Positions 41,163 through 51,210 of a DNA stretch of 64,000 bases are shown in pieces; positions within the stretch are counted from its first letter, which is position 1; each line of letters begins with the position of its first letter. The notes beneath the pieces were generated by a model that did not search any database, was not told the origin of the DNA, and saw only the letters and a program-made list of their open reading frames with translations. A program made the translations under genes and the position numbers. Source of the DNA: Thalassotalea hakodatensis (GTDB taxonomy: Bacteria > Pseudomonadota > Gammaproteobacteria > Enterobacterales > Alteromonadaceae); NCBI RefSeq assembly GCF_030295995.1, contig NZ_AP027365.1, positions 1,054,001-1,118,000 of the forward strand, written 5' to 3'.

Positions 41163-41933
41163 ATGTTTGATGTGCCACAACTTGATTTAAAAAATAAAGT
41201 ATCGCCGCAAGAGTGGCAAACGCGTATAGATTTGGCGGCTTGTTATCGACTTGTTGCGTTACATGGCTGGGATGATCTTATTTATACCCACATTTCGGCT
41301 CGAATTCCTGGTTCTGAACACTTGCTGATTAACGCGTTTGGATTAGCGTTTGAAGAAATTACCGCGTCTAACCTGGTAAAAATTGATATTAACGGCAATA
41401 TTGTAGACCAAAATTGTCCGTTCGAAATTAATCCTGCGGGTTTCACAATTCATAGTGCTGTACATCAAGCACGGCATGAAGAACAATGCGTTTTTCATCT
41501 TCATACCAATGAAACAATTGCGGTAGCAAGTTTACAAGAAGGTTTATTACCGCTGAGTCAGTATGCAATGTTTGCGCTTGCCTCTATCAGTTATCATGAT
41601 TATGAAGGACTTGCGGTAAACGCCGATGAAAAGAAACGTTTACAAGATAATTTAGGTAGCGCTAATTTTATGCTGTTAAGGAACCATGGCGCTTTAACGC
41701 TTGGTCGCACAATTGGCGATGCTTTTATGCATATGTACGATTTAACAAGAGCATGCCAAGTACAATTACAAATAATGAGTACCGGCATGAAGCCTATTTT
41801 AGTGGATAAAAGCATAGTGGATGGGATCAAAGCACAAGCTAATATCGTGCATACAGGCCTAACCGGCGGTCAAAAATCGTGGCCAGCCATGTTAAGGCGT
41901 ATCTATCGCTTAGATCCAACTTTCGCAAGTTAA
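41163..41933 (+). CDS. Class II aldolase/adducin-family protein
   Basis: 256 residues. Family features: HGWDDLIYTHISARIPG near residue 34, PAGFTIHSAVHQAR near 90, the zinc-ligand pair in VFHLHTNETIAVAS near 109, and LLRNHGALTLGRTIGDAF with the third ligand near 169. Most bacterial members act on sugar phosphates or sugar acids. The 13-bp gap to the downstream enolase-superfamily gene suggests one transcript and a shared pathway. AAGGACA precedes the ATG. Substrate not deducible. Confidence 0.85.
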   Translation: MFDVPQLDLKNKVSPQEWQTRIDLAACYRLVALHGWDDLIYTHISARIPGSEHLLINAFGLAFEEITASNLVKIDINGNIVDQNCPFEINPAGFTIHSAVHQARHEEQCVFHLHTNETIAVASLQEGLLPLSQYAMFALASISYHDYEGLAVNADEKKRLQDNLGSANFMLLRNHGALTLGRTIGDAFMHMYDLTRACQVQLQIMSTGMKPILVDKSIVDGIKAQANIVHTGLTGGQKSWPAMLRRIYRLDPTFAS

Positions 41934-41945
41934 TAAGAGAATAAA

Positions 41946-43133
41946 ATGAAAATAACACATGTAGAAATTTTTGATATTGAATGCCCTGAAAGACCACCTT
42001 GGAACCCTGTTTTTGTGAGAGTTCATACTGACGAAGGTATTACTGGTGTGGGTGAAGCAGGGTTAGCATATGATTGGGGCCATAGCGCAGCGGCAGCTAT
42101 GATTAAAGAAATATCCGAAGCGGTATTAATCGGCTTCGACCCTTTTAGTACTGAACTGCTGTGGACAAAAATGTTAAGAGAAAGTTTTTGGGGGCTTGGC
42201 GGTGGTCCTGTGCTTTATTCTGCGATGAGTGCTATTGATACTGCGTTATGGGATATCAAAGGTAAGGCGTTAAAATTGCCAGTTTATCAATTACTCGGCG
42301 GAAAGGTGAATGATGAATTACGCACGTATGCAAGTCAGTTACAATTTGATTGGGACAAAGAATGTAAGAAGTTAATCGAGCCTGCTGAGTATGCCGAAGC
42401 CGCTTTAAAAGCAGTGGCAGAAGGTTATGATGCGGTGAAAGTTGACCCCATTGTTTATAACCAAGATGGTAGCTCTTCTTTTGATCGAACCAAGTTATTT
42501 ACGGCTCCTCAAATGCGGTTATTTGGTGATCGTTTACGTGCGATCAGAAATGCAGTGGGTGATGATGTTGATATTATTTTTGAATCTCATTCACTTATGG
42601 GAGCTGCATCAGCTATTCAAATGGGGAAGATTGTTGAAGAAGTGGGCTGTATGATGTATGAAGAACCCGTGAATTATCTTAATACTAAAGTACATAAAAA
42701 GGTTTCTGATCGAGTCAACGTACCAATAGCAGGCGGGGAGCGATTATATCATCGTTGGGATGTACGCCCATACTTTGAAGATCAAAGCATTGATGTATTA
42801 CAACCTGATGTAGGTTTATGTGGTGGTTTTACCGAAGCAAAGAAAGTGTGTGATTATGCTGACACTTACGATATTCGTATACAAGCACATGTTTGTGGCG
42901 GGCCAGTAGCTACGGCGGCATCTTTGCACTTGGAAACGGCGATCCCTAATTTTTTAATTCATGAGCATCATACCTACGCGATTAAGCATTGGAATCGTGA
43001 ATTATGCATACAAGATCCACAGCCTAAAAACGGTATCTTTAAGGTATCAGAAGCGCCAGGTATTGGTATTGAGCTTAATGATCAAATAGTAAAACGTTCA
43101 CCTAACGTGACTGTGAATGCGTTAAAAGCTTAA
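41946..43133 (+). CDS. Mandelate racemase/muconate lactonizing enzyme-family dehydratase (enolase superfamily)
   Basis: 395 residues. The N-terminal capping domain is followed by a barrel with AVKVDPIVYN near residue 158. The metal-ligand series is visible: IIFESHSLMG (Glu near 213), MYEEPVNYLN (Glu near 239), and IAGGERLYHRWDVRPYF (Glu near 264). A catalytic His lies in RIQAHVCGGPVATAAS. The pattern resembles galactonate- or other sugar-acid dehydratases (mandelate racemase subgroup). Paired with a class II aldolase it could dehydrate and then cleave a sugar acid, but no transporter, kinase or regulator accompanies it. Confidence 0.85.
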   Translation: MKITHVEIFDIECPERPPWNPVFVRVHTDEGITGVGEAGLAYDWGHSAAAAMIKEISEAVLIGFDPFSTELLWTKMLRESFWGLGGGPVLYSAMSAIDTALWDIKGKALKLPVYQLLGGKVNDELRTYASQLQFDWDKECKKLIEPAEYAEAALKAVAEGYDAVKVDPIVYNQDGSSSFDRTKLFTAPQMRLFGDRLRAIRNAVGDDVDIIFESHSLMGAASAIQMGKIVEEVGCMMYEEPVNYLNTKVHKKVSDRVNVPIAGGERLYHRWDVRPYFEDQSIDVLQPDVGLCGGFTEAKKVCDYADTYDIRIQAHVCGGPVATAASLHLETAIPNFLIHEHHTYAIKHWNRELCIQDPQPKNGIFKVSEAPGIGIELNDQIVKRSPNVTVNALKA

Positions 43134-43152
43134 TACCTCATTATTAATCACA

Positions 43153-43195
43153 AAAAAACCGATATTCGCTTACTCATAGCGAATATCGGTTTTTT
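43153..43195. terminator. Strong bidirectional terminator between the enolase-family gene and bamE
   Basis: AAAAAACCGATATTCGCT (43153-43170) and AGCGAATATCGGTTTTTT (43178-43195) form an 18-bp perfect stem with a 7-nt loop, giving T runs in both directions. Confidence 0.95.
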
Positions 43196-43209
43196 AATAT
43201 TAGTTGGTA

Positions 43210-43557
43210 TTAATTAACGATAGGGGTATAAAAACTTTCAGGTAATTCAAAATCACCGCTTGCCGTTTTTAATTTATTTTCTTCAAATGTGACGATGAAT
43301 TTTCTATCTTTATTTAAAGACTCACTTCTACCTGACTTAAAGCGATATACATAATGCCAAACATTATTATCGAACGAATCTGTTACTACAGGTGTACCTA
43401 GTACAAATTTTACTTGCTCTTTAGTCATACCTAATTGCAATTTATCAATATCTTTTTGTTCAAGAAAATTACCTTGAGGCATATCTATGCGATAAATCCA
43501 ACCTGTACAAGCGGACAACCCTAATAAAGCAATTAACGTTAAAATTCGAAACAACAT
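43210..43557 (-). CDS. bamE: Outer-membrane assembly lipoprotein BamE
   Basis: Small lipoprotein of the BAM complex that folds outer-membrane proteins. 115 residues; lipobox LSAC with Cys at residue 17. The SmpA/OmlA signature is GNFLEQKDIDKLQLGMTKEQ followed by VLGTPVVTDSFDNNVWHYVY. A position near nadK, recN and grpE is normal for gammaproteobacteria. Confidence 0.95.
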   Translation of the reverse strand: MLFRILTLIALLGLSACTGWIYRIDMPQGNFLEQKDIDKLQLGMTKEQVKFVLGTPVVTDSFDNNVWHYVYRFKSGRSESLNKDRKFIVTFEENKLKTASGDFELPESFYTPIVN

Positions 43558-43739
43558 GATGTAATAAGTAACCCTTTTATTTGTGAATGGGGATAATAAC
43601 GAAGCCAGCCTTTAGATACAAAACTTTTTTAGCTATTTATATCAATTGGTATTATTCATTAATGAGTGCGATTCATCAATATTAAGCAAGCAAACAGCAT
43701 GTTCTCTAATAAGCATTGCAGTCTCGCCAGATGCTTAGC

Positions 43740-45404
43740 TTAACTTGCTAATAATTCTTGTGCATTTGCCAAACTTGAGTCTGTTATTTGGTCACCAGCG
43801 AGTAATCGCGCAATTTCTTGGACGCGTGCTTGTTGGCTAAGTTCCGTAACATTTGTTTCAGTATGTTCACCATCGGTTAATTTACTGACGAAGAGCTGCT
43901 GGTGGCCTTTACTCGCGACTTGTGGCAAGTGGGTGACACAAATAACTTGTGTATTTGCAGCAAGTTGCTGCAGCTTTGTACCGACCATTGCCGCTGTAGG
44001 GCCACTTATACCAACATCTACTTCATCAAATATTAAGCTTGGTGCGGTAATTTGATGAGATAAAATAACTTGCAGAGCTAGGCTTATTCTTGACAATTCA
44101 CCACCAGAGGCAACTTTGCTCATGATATCTAATGCTTGCCCTGGGTTTAAACTTACTAAGAAGTTAATGTCGTCACTACCCGTTGCAGACATCTTATCAG
44201 CAGGGTTACTATTGATTGCTACATTAAATTGACCATGTTCCATATTAAGCTCACGCATACTGTCGGTAATTAATGCACTTAATTTTTCAGCAGAGGTTTG
44301 GCGTGATTGAGTTAATGCCTGTGCAGTATCCAAGTATTGACTTTTAGCCTCATCAATATCTTGATGTAAATGTGTTAAGCGTGTTTCATCAGAGCTAATC
44401 ATGGTTAATTGTTGCTTAAGATCATGATGCAATTGGTATAAAGCTTCTGGCTGTATTTGATGTTTCTTCGCTAGTTGAATGGCTGTTGAATATCTATCTT
44501 CTATATGTTGAAAGTGTTCTGGGTCAAGCTCTAAGCGTTCATGGTAGCTTTGTAGTTCTTGGCTCGCGTCCTCTAATTGAAGTAATGCTTCATTCATTTG
44601 TTCGATAACTGGAGAAATGTGTTGATCTACGTTGGCAATATCAGCAACTTTTTCGATACAAGATCGTAAGGCATCGTTAATGTTAAATTGTTCATTATCG
44701 CTGAGTAAATGAAGCGCTTGTAGAGAGTTATCGAGTAGGTGTTGGCAGTTACTAAATTTCTTATAGTCTTGCTCTAATTGGGTAAACTCGTCTGCTAATA
44801 TCGAAAAATCATCAAGCTCATTTACTTGATATTGCAATAATTGTTGTTGTGCCTCTCGGCTTTGTTGAGTTTCTTGTAAACTTGCTAACTCTTGAGTTAA
44901 ACCTTGCCATTTTTGGTAATAAAACTTTACTGAATCTACTAACTCATGATGGTTAGCAAAGGCGTCAAGCATGTGCTTTTGAGTATGACTTTTGGTGATT
45001 AATTGATGATCATGCTGTCCGTGAATATTAATCAATAGCTGACTAATATCTTTAAGTTGAGCAAGTGGAACAGGAGTTCCATTAATGTATGACTTCGAAC
45101 GCCCTTCACTAGATATAACACGTCTTAAAATACATTCATCATCAATAGAAAAGTCATTGTTAGTTAACCAGCTTATTGCTTTTGGATTTTTTGATATATC
45201 GAATGTCGCGACCAACGTAGCTTGTTTGCAATGTGGACGAACAACGTTAGTAACGGCTCTATCTCCTAAACATAAGCCTAATGCATCAATAGCGATTGAT
45301 TTACCCGCACCCGTTTCACCGGTGATGGTGGTCATTCCGGAACGCCATTCAACTTCTAACGATTTTACAATGGCAAAATTTTGAATCGATAAATGTATAA
45401 GCAT
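43740..45404 (-). CDS. recN: DNA repair protein RecN
   Basis: SMC-like ATPase that helps join broken DNA ends during double-strand break repair. 554 residues. Walker A is TGETGAGKSIAIDALGL near residue 28. A long coiled-coil arm spans about 160-370. The C-terminal ATPase half has SGGELSRISLALQVIL and FDEVDVGISGPTA. No clear LexA box is visible in the 77 bp upstream, although recN is an SOS gene elsewhere. Confidence 0.96.
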   Translation of the reverse strand: MLIHLSIQNFAIVKSLEVEWRSGMTTITGETGAGKSIAIDALGLCLGDRAVTNVVRPHCKQATLVATFDISKNPKAISWLTNNDFSIDDECILRRVISSEGRSKSYINGTPVPLAQLKDISQLLINIHGQHDHQLITKSHTQKHMLDAFANHHELVDSVKFYYQKWQGLTQELASLQETQQSREAQQQLLQYQVNELDDFSILADEFTQLEQDYKKFSNCQHLLDNSLQALHLLSDNEQFNINDALRSCIEKVADIANVDQHISPVIEQMNEALLQLEDASQELQSYHERLELDPEHFQHIEDRYSTAIQLAKKHQIQPEALYQLHHDLKQQLTMISSDETRLTHLHQDIDEAKSQYLDTAQALTQSRQTSAEKLSALITDSMRELNMEHGQFNVAINSNPADKMSATGSDDINFLVSLNPGQALDIMSKVASGGELSRISLALQVILSHQITAPSLIFDEVDVGISGPTAAMVGTKLQQLAANTQVICVTHLPQVASKGHQQLFVSKLTDGEHTETNVTELSQQARVQEIARLLAGDQITDSSLANAQELLAS

Positions 45405-45482
45405 AATGTCAACTACTGTATTAATATATAGGTGTTAATTTATACAGTAGTTATGAGTGATGCAAGTAAAATTTACTTCATT

Positions 45483-46367
45483 TTAATAAAGCTTATTACC
45501 CCAGCTTAGTTTTTGTCTGAGCACATTGAAATAATCATGATCTAATGGGTGAATGAGTCTAAGTGTATTGGCACTTTTTCTAATGATCACTTCATCTCCA
45601 GGTAAAACGGCTAAAATAACGTGTCCGTCACAACTTACCTGTAAACTTTCGTAGTTCTCGTTTGCCAATACTAATTTAATTTCGCTTTCACCATCAACGA
45701 CTATTGGCCTGCTTGTGAGGGTGTGCGGAAACATTGGCACTAAAGACAATGCATTGAGATTGGGGGTTAATATTGGCCCTCCTGCCGACATCGAATAAGC
45801 CGTAGAGCCTGTGGGTGTTGATACAATTAAGCCGTCAGAGCGCTGGCTAAACATAAAGCTGCCATCAATATACACTTCAAATTCTATCATGCTAGCAACT
45901 TTACCGGCATGTAGTACCGCTTCATTGACTGCACTATTTGAGCTTTTTAATTTTCCATGGCGATACACTTCAGCCTCGATAATAAATCGCTGTTCAGATC
46001 GAGACTTGCCATTCAATATTTGTTTTAGTGGTTCTATTAAGTCGGTGGGAGGCAAATCGGTAAGAAAACCTAGGTTACCTCGGTTAACACCTATCACGCC
46101 GATGTTGTAACAAGAGAGTACACGAGCAGCCCCTAACATGTAACCATCGCCGCCGACTACAATAGCTAAGTCTGCTTGCTCGCCAATCTCAACAAGTGTT
46201 CGATGATTAATGTTTTCTATTGCCAAACCATTTGCTACGGATGTTTCAATCAGTATTTGATAGCCTTGTTCAGATAAAAATTTATATAACGTTTCTATGG
46301 TGTTTTTAGCACCATCATGTTTTGGTTTGCCAATAAGGCCTATTGTGCTGTAAACAGTAGTCATCAT
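45483..46367 (-). CDS. nadK: NAD kinase
   Basis: Phosphorylates NAD to NADP. 294 residues. The catalytic GGDG is in [15 protein letters not shown] near residue 72, followed by [11 protein letters not shown] and the conserved [15 protein letters not shown] segment near 187. The first two codons are both ATG; either may be used. Divergent from the grpE heat-shock gene. Confidence 0.96.
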   Translation of the reverse strand: MMTTVYSTIGLIGKPKHDGAKNTIETLYKFLSEQGYQILIETSVANGLAIENINHRTLVEIGEQADLAIVVGGDGYMLGAARVLSCYNIGVIGVNRGNLGFLTDLPPTDLIEPLKQILNGKSRSEQRFIIEAEVYRHGKLKSSNSAVNEAVLHAGKVASMIEFEVYIDGSFMFSQRSDGLIVSTPTGSTAYSMSAGGPILTPNLNALSLVPMFPHTLTSRPIVVDGESEIKLVLANENYESLQVSCDGHVILAVLPGDEVIIRKSANTLRLIHPLDHDYFNVLRQKLSWGNKLY

Positions 46368-46457
46368 CAGAGAACAAAAAGTGAATCAATAGTAAAAGTT
46401 TCGCTGTATTTTAACCGCTTGTAAAGTTTAGTTTTTTAGAAAACTTTTAGAAATAAG

Positions 46458-46485
46458 CTTGAATCGTAAAGCGAAGCCCCCATAA
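46458..46485 (+). promoter_or_regulatory. Sigma-32 type heat-shock promoter of grpE
   Basis: CTTGAAT (46458-46464), 13-nt spacer, CCCCATAA (46478-46485): a near match to the known RpoH consensus CTTGAAA / CCCCATnT. It lies about 55 bp before the grpE ATG. Confidence 0.8.
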
Positions 46486-46538
46486 TTACCAAAATCGACT
46501 ATATTATCCTGTTAGATTAAGAATTGTGGAGTTGTTTC

Positions 46539-47162
46539 ATGTCTAATGAATCATCAGAAAATAAAAGTGCAGAGGAATTAGCTGCAGAGAAAATTATTGC
46601 AGAAGCTGAACAGCAAGTGGAAGAGCAACATGAGCACGCGCATGAAGCAATCAGTGCTGAACAAGAAAGAATAAATGAATTAGAGCTAGCGTTAGCTGCA
46701 GCTCAAACAACGGTTGCTGATCAAAAAGATTCAGTGATCCGTGCGAAAGCTGAGGTGGATAATGTTCGCCGACGCAGTGCACAAGATGTTGAAAAAGCAC
46801 GTAAGTTTGCTTTAGAAAAATTTGTAGGCGAATTATTACCTGTAGTTGATAACCTTGAGCGTGCAATAGCTTCTTTTGATGCAGAAAATGAAGAAACAAA
46901 GCCAATGCTTGAAGGTGTTGAATTAACCTTACAAAGTTTTCTTAGTTCGTTAGAGAAATTTGATGTAAAAAGTATTGAACCACAAGATCAACCTTTTAAC
47001 CCTGAATTGCATCAAGCTATGTCAATGCAAGAAGTAGAAGGCGTGGAACCTAATACTGTTATCGCCGTAATGCAAAAAGGTTACGAACTAAATGGCCGTT
47101 TAGTTAGACCTGCAATGGTGATGGTATCAAAAGCAAAACCTGCCGTTGATACAGAAGCGTAG
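46539..47162 (+). CDS. grpE: Nucleotide exchange factor GrpE
   Basis: Releases ADP from DnaK. 207 residues from the ATG at 46539 ([14 protein letters not shown]), with GGAG upstream; a TTG five codons earlier is less likely. An acidic N-terminal tail and long coiled coil (about 20-110) precede the four-helix/beta domain with [28 protein letters not shown] and [20 protein letters not shown], the GrpE signature. Followed by its own terminator and the dnaK gene. Confidence 0.96.
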   Translation: MSNESSENKSAEELAAEKIIAEAEQQVEEQHEHAHEAISAEQERINELELALAAAQTTVADQKDSVIRAKAEVDNVRRRSAQDVEKARKFALEKFVGELLPVVDNLERAIASFDAENEETKPMLEGVELTLQSFLSSLEKFDVKSIEPQDQPFNPELHQAMSMQEVEGVEPNTVIAVMQKGYELNGRLVRPAMVMVSKAKPAVDTEA

Positions 47163-47177
47163 TCACGCTGTTTCTTA

Positions 47178-47207
47178 AAAAAAGCCAGGAATTATCCTGG
47201 CTTTTTT
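47178..47207 (+). terminator. Terminator between grpE and dnaK
   Basis: AAAAAAGCCAGGA (47178-47190) pairs with TCCTGGCTTTTTT (47195-47207) around ATTA, 15 bp after the grpE stop. dnaK therefore needs its own promoter. Confidence 0.92.
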
Positions 47208-47300
47208 AACGCATGTTGAACAGAAAATATAAATTAATTTTAAATATGTCGTTTTCAGGTAAATAAAGTGACATTTTTTTTATTTTTTTAGGGGGAAGCA

Positions 47301-47329
47301 GTTGAAAACAATTTTTTCTGCCCCCACTA
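47301..47329 (+). promoter_or_regulatory. Sigma-32 type heat-shock promoter of dnaK
   Basis: GTTGAAA (47301-47307) and CCCCACTA (47322-47329) with a 14-nt spacer resemble the RpoH consensus; they sit about 50 bp before the dnaK ATG and downstream of the grpE terminator. Confidence 0.75.
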
Positions 47330-47381
47330 AATGGTCAACAACGAAATTAATTGTAAATGAAAGTATTTGGAGATCCTTAAG

Positions 47382-49313
47382 ATGGGCAAAATAATTGGTA
47401 TTGACCTAGGGACAACTAACTCATGTGTAGCTGTTCTTGATGGCGACAAAGTACGCGTTATAGAAAATGCGGAAGGCGATCGCACAACTCCTTCTATCAT
47501 CGCATATACAGACGATGGTGAAACGTTAGTTGGCCAACCGGCAAAGCGCCAAGCGGTAACTAACCCTAACAACACATTATTCGCCATTAAGCGTTTAATT
47601 GGTCGTCGTTTTGAAGACAAAGAAGTACAACGCGATATTGACATTATGCCATTTGGTATTGTTAAAGCTGATAATGGCGATGCGTGGGTAGAAGCGAAAG
47701 GCGAGAAAATGGCGCCTCCACAAGTTTCTGCAGAAGTATTGAAAAAAATGAAAAAAACAGCTGAAGACTACTTAGGTGAGTCTGTAACAGAAGCTGTTAT
47801 CACAGTACCTGCATACTTCAATGACTCTCAACGTCAAGCAACTAAAGATGCTGGCCGTATTGCTGGTTTAGATGTTAAGCGTATTATTAATGAGCCAACA
47901 GCTGCAGCACTTGCTTACGGTATGGATAAGCAAAAAGGTGAAAAAGTTGTTGCTGTATATGACTTAGGTGGTGGTACTTTTGATATTTCAATCATTGAAA
48001 TTGATGAAGCAGATGGCGAACACACATTTGAAGTACTTGCGACAAATGGTGATACCCACTTAGGTGGTGAAGATTTTGATAATCGCATGATCAACTATTT
48101 AGTTGAAGAGTTTAAGAAAGATCAAGGCATGGATTTAACGAAAGATCCATTAGCAATGCAGCGTCTTAAAGAAGCAGCAGAAAAAGCAAAATGTGAGCTT
48201 TCTTCTGCACAACAAACAGATGTTAACTTGCCATACATTACTGCGGACGCTTCAGGTCCTAAGCACATGAACATAAAAGTGACACGTGCGAAACTTGAAT
48301 CGTTAGTAGAAGACATGGTGAAAGCAACGCTTGAACCATTAAAAACAGCTTTGGCTGACTCTGATTTATCAACAACTGATATCACTGATGTAATTCTTGT
48401 TGGTGGTCAAACACGTATGCCATTAGTACAAAAAGTGGTAACAGAATTCTTTGGTAAAGAGCCTCGTAAAGATGTTAACCCTGATGAAGCAGTAGCTTCT
48501 GGTGCAGCAGTACAAGCAGGTGTATTAGCAGGTGATGTAACAGATGTATTATTACTTGATGTAACACCATTATCGCTAGGTATTGAAACGATGGGCGGTG
48601 TGATGACGAAAGTTATCGATAAAAACACGACTATCCCAACGAAACAGTCGCAAACGTTCTCTACAGCCGAAGATAACCAAGCTGCGGTAACTGTACATGT
48701 CTTGCAAGGTGAGCGTAAGCAAGCACAAGCTAATAAGTCATTAGGTCAGTTTAACCTTGAAGGTATTGATGCCGCACCACGTGGTATGCCTCAAATTGAA
48801 GTAACATTCGATATTGATGCTGATGGTATTTTACATGTGTCTGCGAAAGACAAAAACACAGGTAAAGAGCAGAAAATCACCATCAAAGCGTCTTCTGGTT
48901 TGTCTGATGATGAAGTAGAACAAATGGTACGTGACGCTGAAGCTAATGCAGATTCAGATGCTAAATTTGAAGAATTAGTGACAGCGCGTAACCAAGCTGA
49001 TGGCATGGTTCATGCAACACGCACTCAAATTACTGAAGCAGGTGATGATTTGCCAGCTGAAGATAAAGAAAAAATTGAAGCCGCGCTTACTGAGCTAGAA
49101 GCCGCGATAAAAAGCGACAACAAAGAAGAGATTGACGCTAAATCACAAGCTGTTGTAGAAGCTTCGCATAAGTTAATGGAAATTGCTCAAGCGAAAGCGC
49201 AAGCACAACAAGGTGGTTCAGCACCTGGTGCTGATGCAGCTCAAAGCGCAGGTGAAAAACCAGCTGATGATGTTGTTGACGCTGAGTTTGAAGAGGTTAA
49301 AGACGACAAATAA
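47382..49313 (+). CDS. dnaK: Chaperone DnaK (Hsp70)
   Basis: ATP-dependent chaperone. 643 residues from the ATG at 47382, preceded by GGAGAT. ATPase domain: [14 protein letters not shown] at the N-terminus, [17 protein letters not shown] near 195, and [13 protein letters not shown] near 337. The interdomain linker [15 protein letters not shown] is near 388. The substrate-binding domain and helical lid end in the acidic [13 protein letters not shown] tail. Full length and well conserved. Confidence 0.98.
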   Translation: MGKIIGIDLGTTNSCVAVLDGDKVRVIENAEGDRTTPSIIAYTDDGETLVGQPAKRQAVTNPNNTLFAIKRLIGRRFEDKEVQRDIDIMPFGIVKADNGDAWVEAKGEKMAPPQVSAEVLKKMKKTAEDYLGESVTEAVITVPAYFNDSQRQATKDAGRIAGLDVKRIINEPTAAALAYGMDKQKGEKVVAVYDLGGGTFDISIIEIDEADGEHTFEVLATNGDTHLGGEDFDNRMINYLVEEFKKDQGMDLTKDPLAMQRLKEAAEKAKCELSSAQQTDVNLPYITADASGPKHMNIKVTRAKLESLVEDMVKATLEPLKTALADSDLSTTDITDVILVGGQTRMPLVQKVVTEFFGKEPRKDVNPDEAVASGAAVQAGVLAGDVTDVLLLDVTPLSLGIETMGGVMTKVIDKNTTIPTKQSQTFSTAEDNQAAVTVHVLQGERKQAQANKSLGQFNLEGIDAAPRGMPQIEVTFDIDADGILHVSAKDKNTGKEQKITIKASSGLSDDEVEQMVRDAEANADSDAKFEELVTARNQADGMVHATRTQITEAGDDLPAEDKEKIEAALTELEAAIKSDNKEEIDAKSQAVVEASHKLMEIAQAKAQAQQGGSAPGADAAQSAGEKPADDVVDAEFEEVKDDK

Positions 49314-49332
49314 GTCGGACTTGAATCTTGTC

Positions 49333-49416
49333 GTTAGTTGGCTTGTTTACTTTGTTGGAAATACTCACATACACTTGTATGCTCCGTGTTTCCGCTTTGT
49401 ACTAAAGCCAACTAAC
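49333..49416. repeat. 84-nt imperfect hairpin between dnaK and dnaJ
   Basis: The outer arms GTTAGTTGGCTT (49333-49344) and AAGCCAACTAAC (49405-49416) are a perfect 12-bp pair. Inside, GGAAA (49357-49361) pairs with TTTCC (49389-49393), and CATAC (49368-49372) with GTATG (49377-49381) around ACTT. The nested symmetry over the whole interval looks like a mobile palindromic (REP-like) element or an mRNA processing/attenuation structure. It starts 20 bp after the dnaK stop. Confidence 0.7.
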
Positions 49417-49454
49417 TTAAAGCTTCTAAGCCCTTAATTTTTAAAAAGGGTGTT

Positions 49455-49482
49455 AATAAAGCGTCGTTGTCGGCGCTTTATT
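49455..49482 (+). terminator. Hairpin upstream of dnaJ
   Basis: AATAAAGCG (49455-49463) pairs with CGCTTTATT (49474-49482) around a 10-nt loop. The following T content is poor (GTGTTTAAC), so it may only attenuate dnaK read-through into dnaJ. Confidence 0.55.
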
Positions 49483-49581
49483 GTGTTTAACAACAAAATA
49501 CCAGAGTTGATTTTTTTATTGGTTTAAGCGAATACAAAAATTAATTTTCGAAACCTGCAGTAAATATAAAGAATTAAAGCT

Positions 49582-50724
49582 ATGTCAAAACGCGATTACT
49601 ATGAACTATTAGAAGTTGCCAAAGATGCGTCTGATCGTGAAATTAAAAAGGCCTATAAGCGTCTTGCTATGAAGTTTCACCCTGATCGTACCAAAGGTGA
49701 TAAAGAGAAAGAAGAGACATTTAAGCAAATAAAAGAAGCTTATGAAGTGCTCATGGATGGTCAAAAGCGCGCTGCTTATGATCAGTACGGTCATGCAGCC
49801 TTTGAACAAGGTGGCATGGGCGGTGGTGGCTTTGGCGGCGGTGGTGCTGATTTCGGTGATATTTTTGGTGATGTATTTGGTGATATTTTTGGTGGAGGTC
49901 GTCGTGGCGGCGGCGGAGGCCAACGAGCACGTCGCGGCAGTGATTTAAGATATAACTTAGAAATGTCTTTGGAAGAAGCGGTTCGTGGTAAGTCTGTTGA
50001 AATTAAAGTACCCACTTATGTTCAATGTGATCCATGTAATGGTTCTGGCGCTAAAAAAGGTACACAACCTAAAACCTGTAGTACTTGTCATGGCCATGGC
50101 CAAGTACAAATGCGCCAAGGTATGTTTGCGGTACAACAAACGTGTCCGAGTTGTAATGGTAAAGGAAGCGTTATTTCTGACCCTTGTAATTCGTGTCATG
50201 GTCAAGGACGCGTGCAAAAAACGAAAACCTTAAATGCTAAAATTCCATCTGGCGTGGATACTGGCGATAGAATTCGTTTGTCAGGTGAAGGTGAAGCAGG
50301 TGAACAAGGTGCACCAGCAGGTGATTTATATGTTCAAGTACATGTAAAAGATCATCCTATTTTTGTTCGCGATGAAAATAACTTGTTTTGCGAAATGCCA
50401 ATTAGCTTTTCAACAGCAGCACTTGGCGGCGAAATAGAAGTGCCTACTTTGGAAGGAAAAGTGAAGTTAAAAGTTCCGAAGGAAACGCAAACGGGTAAAA
50501 TGTTTAGACTACGCGGTAAAGGGGTTAAGTCGGTAAGAAGCCACAGTGTTGGCGACTTAATGTGTAAAGTTGTGGTAGAGACACCAATCAACTTAACGGG
50601 TGATCAAGTTGATTTATTGCGTCAATTAGAGTCGAAAATGAGTACGAGCTCAAAGAAGCATAGCCCAAAAGAAACCGGTTTCTTTGATAGCGTTAAAAAG
50701 TTTTTTGACGACCTTAAATCATAA
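49582..50724 (+). CDS. dnaJ: Chaperone DnaJ (Hsp40)
   Basis: Delivers substrates to DnaK and stimulates its ATPase. 380 residues. The J domain has the HPD motif in [17 protein letters not shown] near residue 33. A Gly/Phe-rich linker (about 76-115) is followed by four CxxCxGxG zinc repeats between about 150 and 215 ([32 protein letters not shown]), then the C-terminal substrate domains. Separated from dnaK by 268 bp with two hairpins, and followed by a terminator. Confidence 0.98.
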   Translation: MSKRDYYELLEVAKDASDREIKKAYKRLAMKFHPDRTKGDKEKEETFKQIKEAYEVLMDGQKRAAYDQYGHAAFEQGGMGGGGFGGGGADFGDIFGDVFGDIFGGGRRGGGGGQRARRGSDLRYNLEMSLEEAVRGKSVEIKVPTYVQCDPCNGSGAKKGTQPKTCSTCHGHGQVQMRQGMFAVQQTCPSCNGKGSVISDPCNSCHGQGRVQKTKTLNAKIPSGVDTGDRIRLSGEGEAGEQGAPAGDLYVQVHVKDHPIFVRDENNLFCEMPISFSTAALGGEIEVPTLEGKVKLKVPKETQTGKMFRLRGKGVKSVRSHSVGDLMCKVVVETPINLTGDQVDLLRQLESKMSTSSKKHSPKETGFFDSVKKFFDDLKS

Positions 50725-50779
50725 AGTACTCGGAATCTAGTCTTGTGATTATGCAATGTTAATGTTGTATTAATAATAG

Positions 50780-50809
50780 AAAAAGTCTCACAATTGTGGG
50801 ACTTTTTTT
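50780..50809 (+). terminator. Terminator of dnaJ
   Basis: AAAAAGTCTCACAA (50780-50793) pairs with TTGTGGGACTTTTT (50794-50807), one G-T pair, followed by more T. Confidence 0.9.
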
Positions 50810-50852
50810 ATGGTCACTTATAAAGTTTGTCTATTTTAAGAGGTATTAACCT

Positions 50853-51053
50853 TTACACGATAGCCACATCTTCTTTGAGAAACAAAACGATTAAGTAAAT
50901 AAGCGCTAGCGGTGGTAAAAAAGACAAAACAAAACCTAGCATAGCCGCTTTTGTTGCATTCTCTGTTTTATATGTGCCTAGTCGGTAACTTACCCCTACG
51001 ACGAATACTAAATACATTAGGTATATTGCAGTTATTAGTATAATCCACATCAT
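50853..51053 (-). CDS. Small two-helix membrane protein, divergent from an XRE regulator
   Basis: 66 residues (MMWIILITAIYLMYLVFVVG). One helix spans about 3-24, a polar loop follows (RLGTYKTENATK), and a second helix spans about 36-60 (AAMLGFVLSFLPPLALIYLI). AAGGAT lies 5 nt before the first ATG. Function unknown. The divergent HTH gene 157 bp away suggests regulation by that protein. I do not recognise a named family. Confidence 0.65.
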   Translation of the reverse strand: MMWIILITAIYLMYLVFVVGVSYRLGTYKTENATKAAMLGFVLSFLPPLALIYLIVLFLKEDVAIV

Positions 51054-51125
51054 TAATATCCTTGTAAAAAATTTAATAAACTCATAAGTTAGAATATACT
51101 AATTTTATTGTTAGTCAATTAACTT

Positions 51126-51142
51126 TTATCGTTTATCGATAA
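51126..51142. promoter_or_regulatory. Candidate operator between the small membrane gene and the XRE gene
   Basis: TTATCG (51126-51131) and CGATAA (51137-51142) are inverted around TTTAT, in the shared promoter region of the two divergent genes, where a small Cro-like repressor would be expected to bind. Confidence 0.4.
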
Positions 51143-51210
51143 GTTATTATTGTAAAACAATGTGTATATTGGTAACGTAACTGTATTGATTACTCTTTTA
51201 ATGAATTGTC

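Noticed and set aside
49183-49437. 84-residue plus-strand frame overlapping the end of dnaK
   Set aside because: It is out of frame with dnaK, begins inside it and reads through the long hairpin; its tail is simply the translated repeat.
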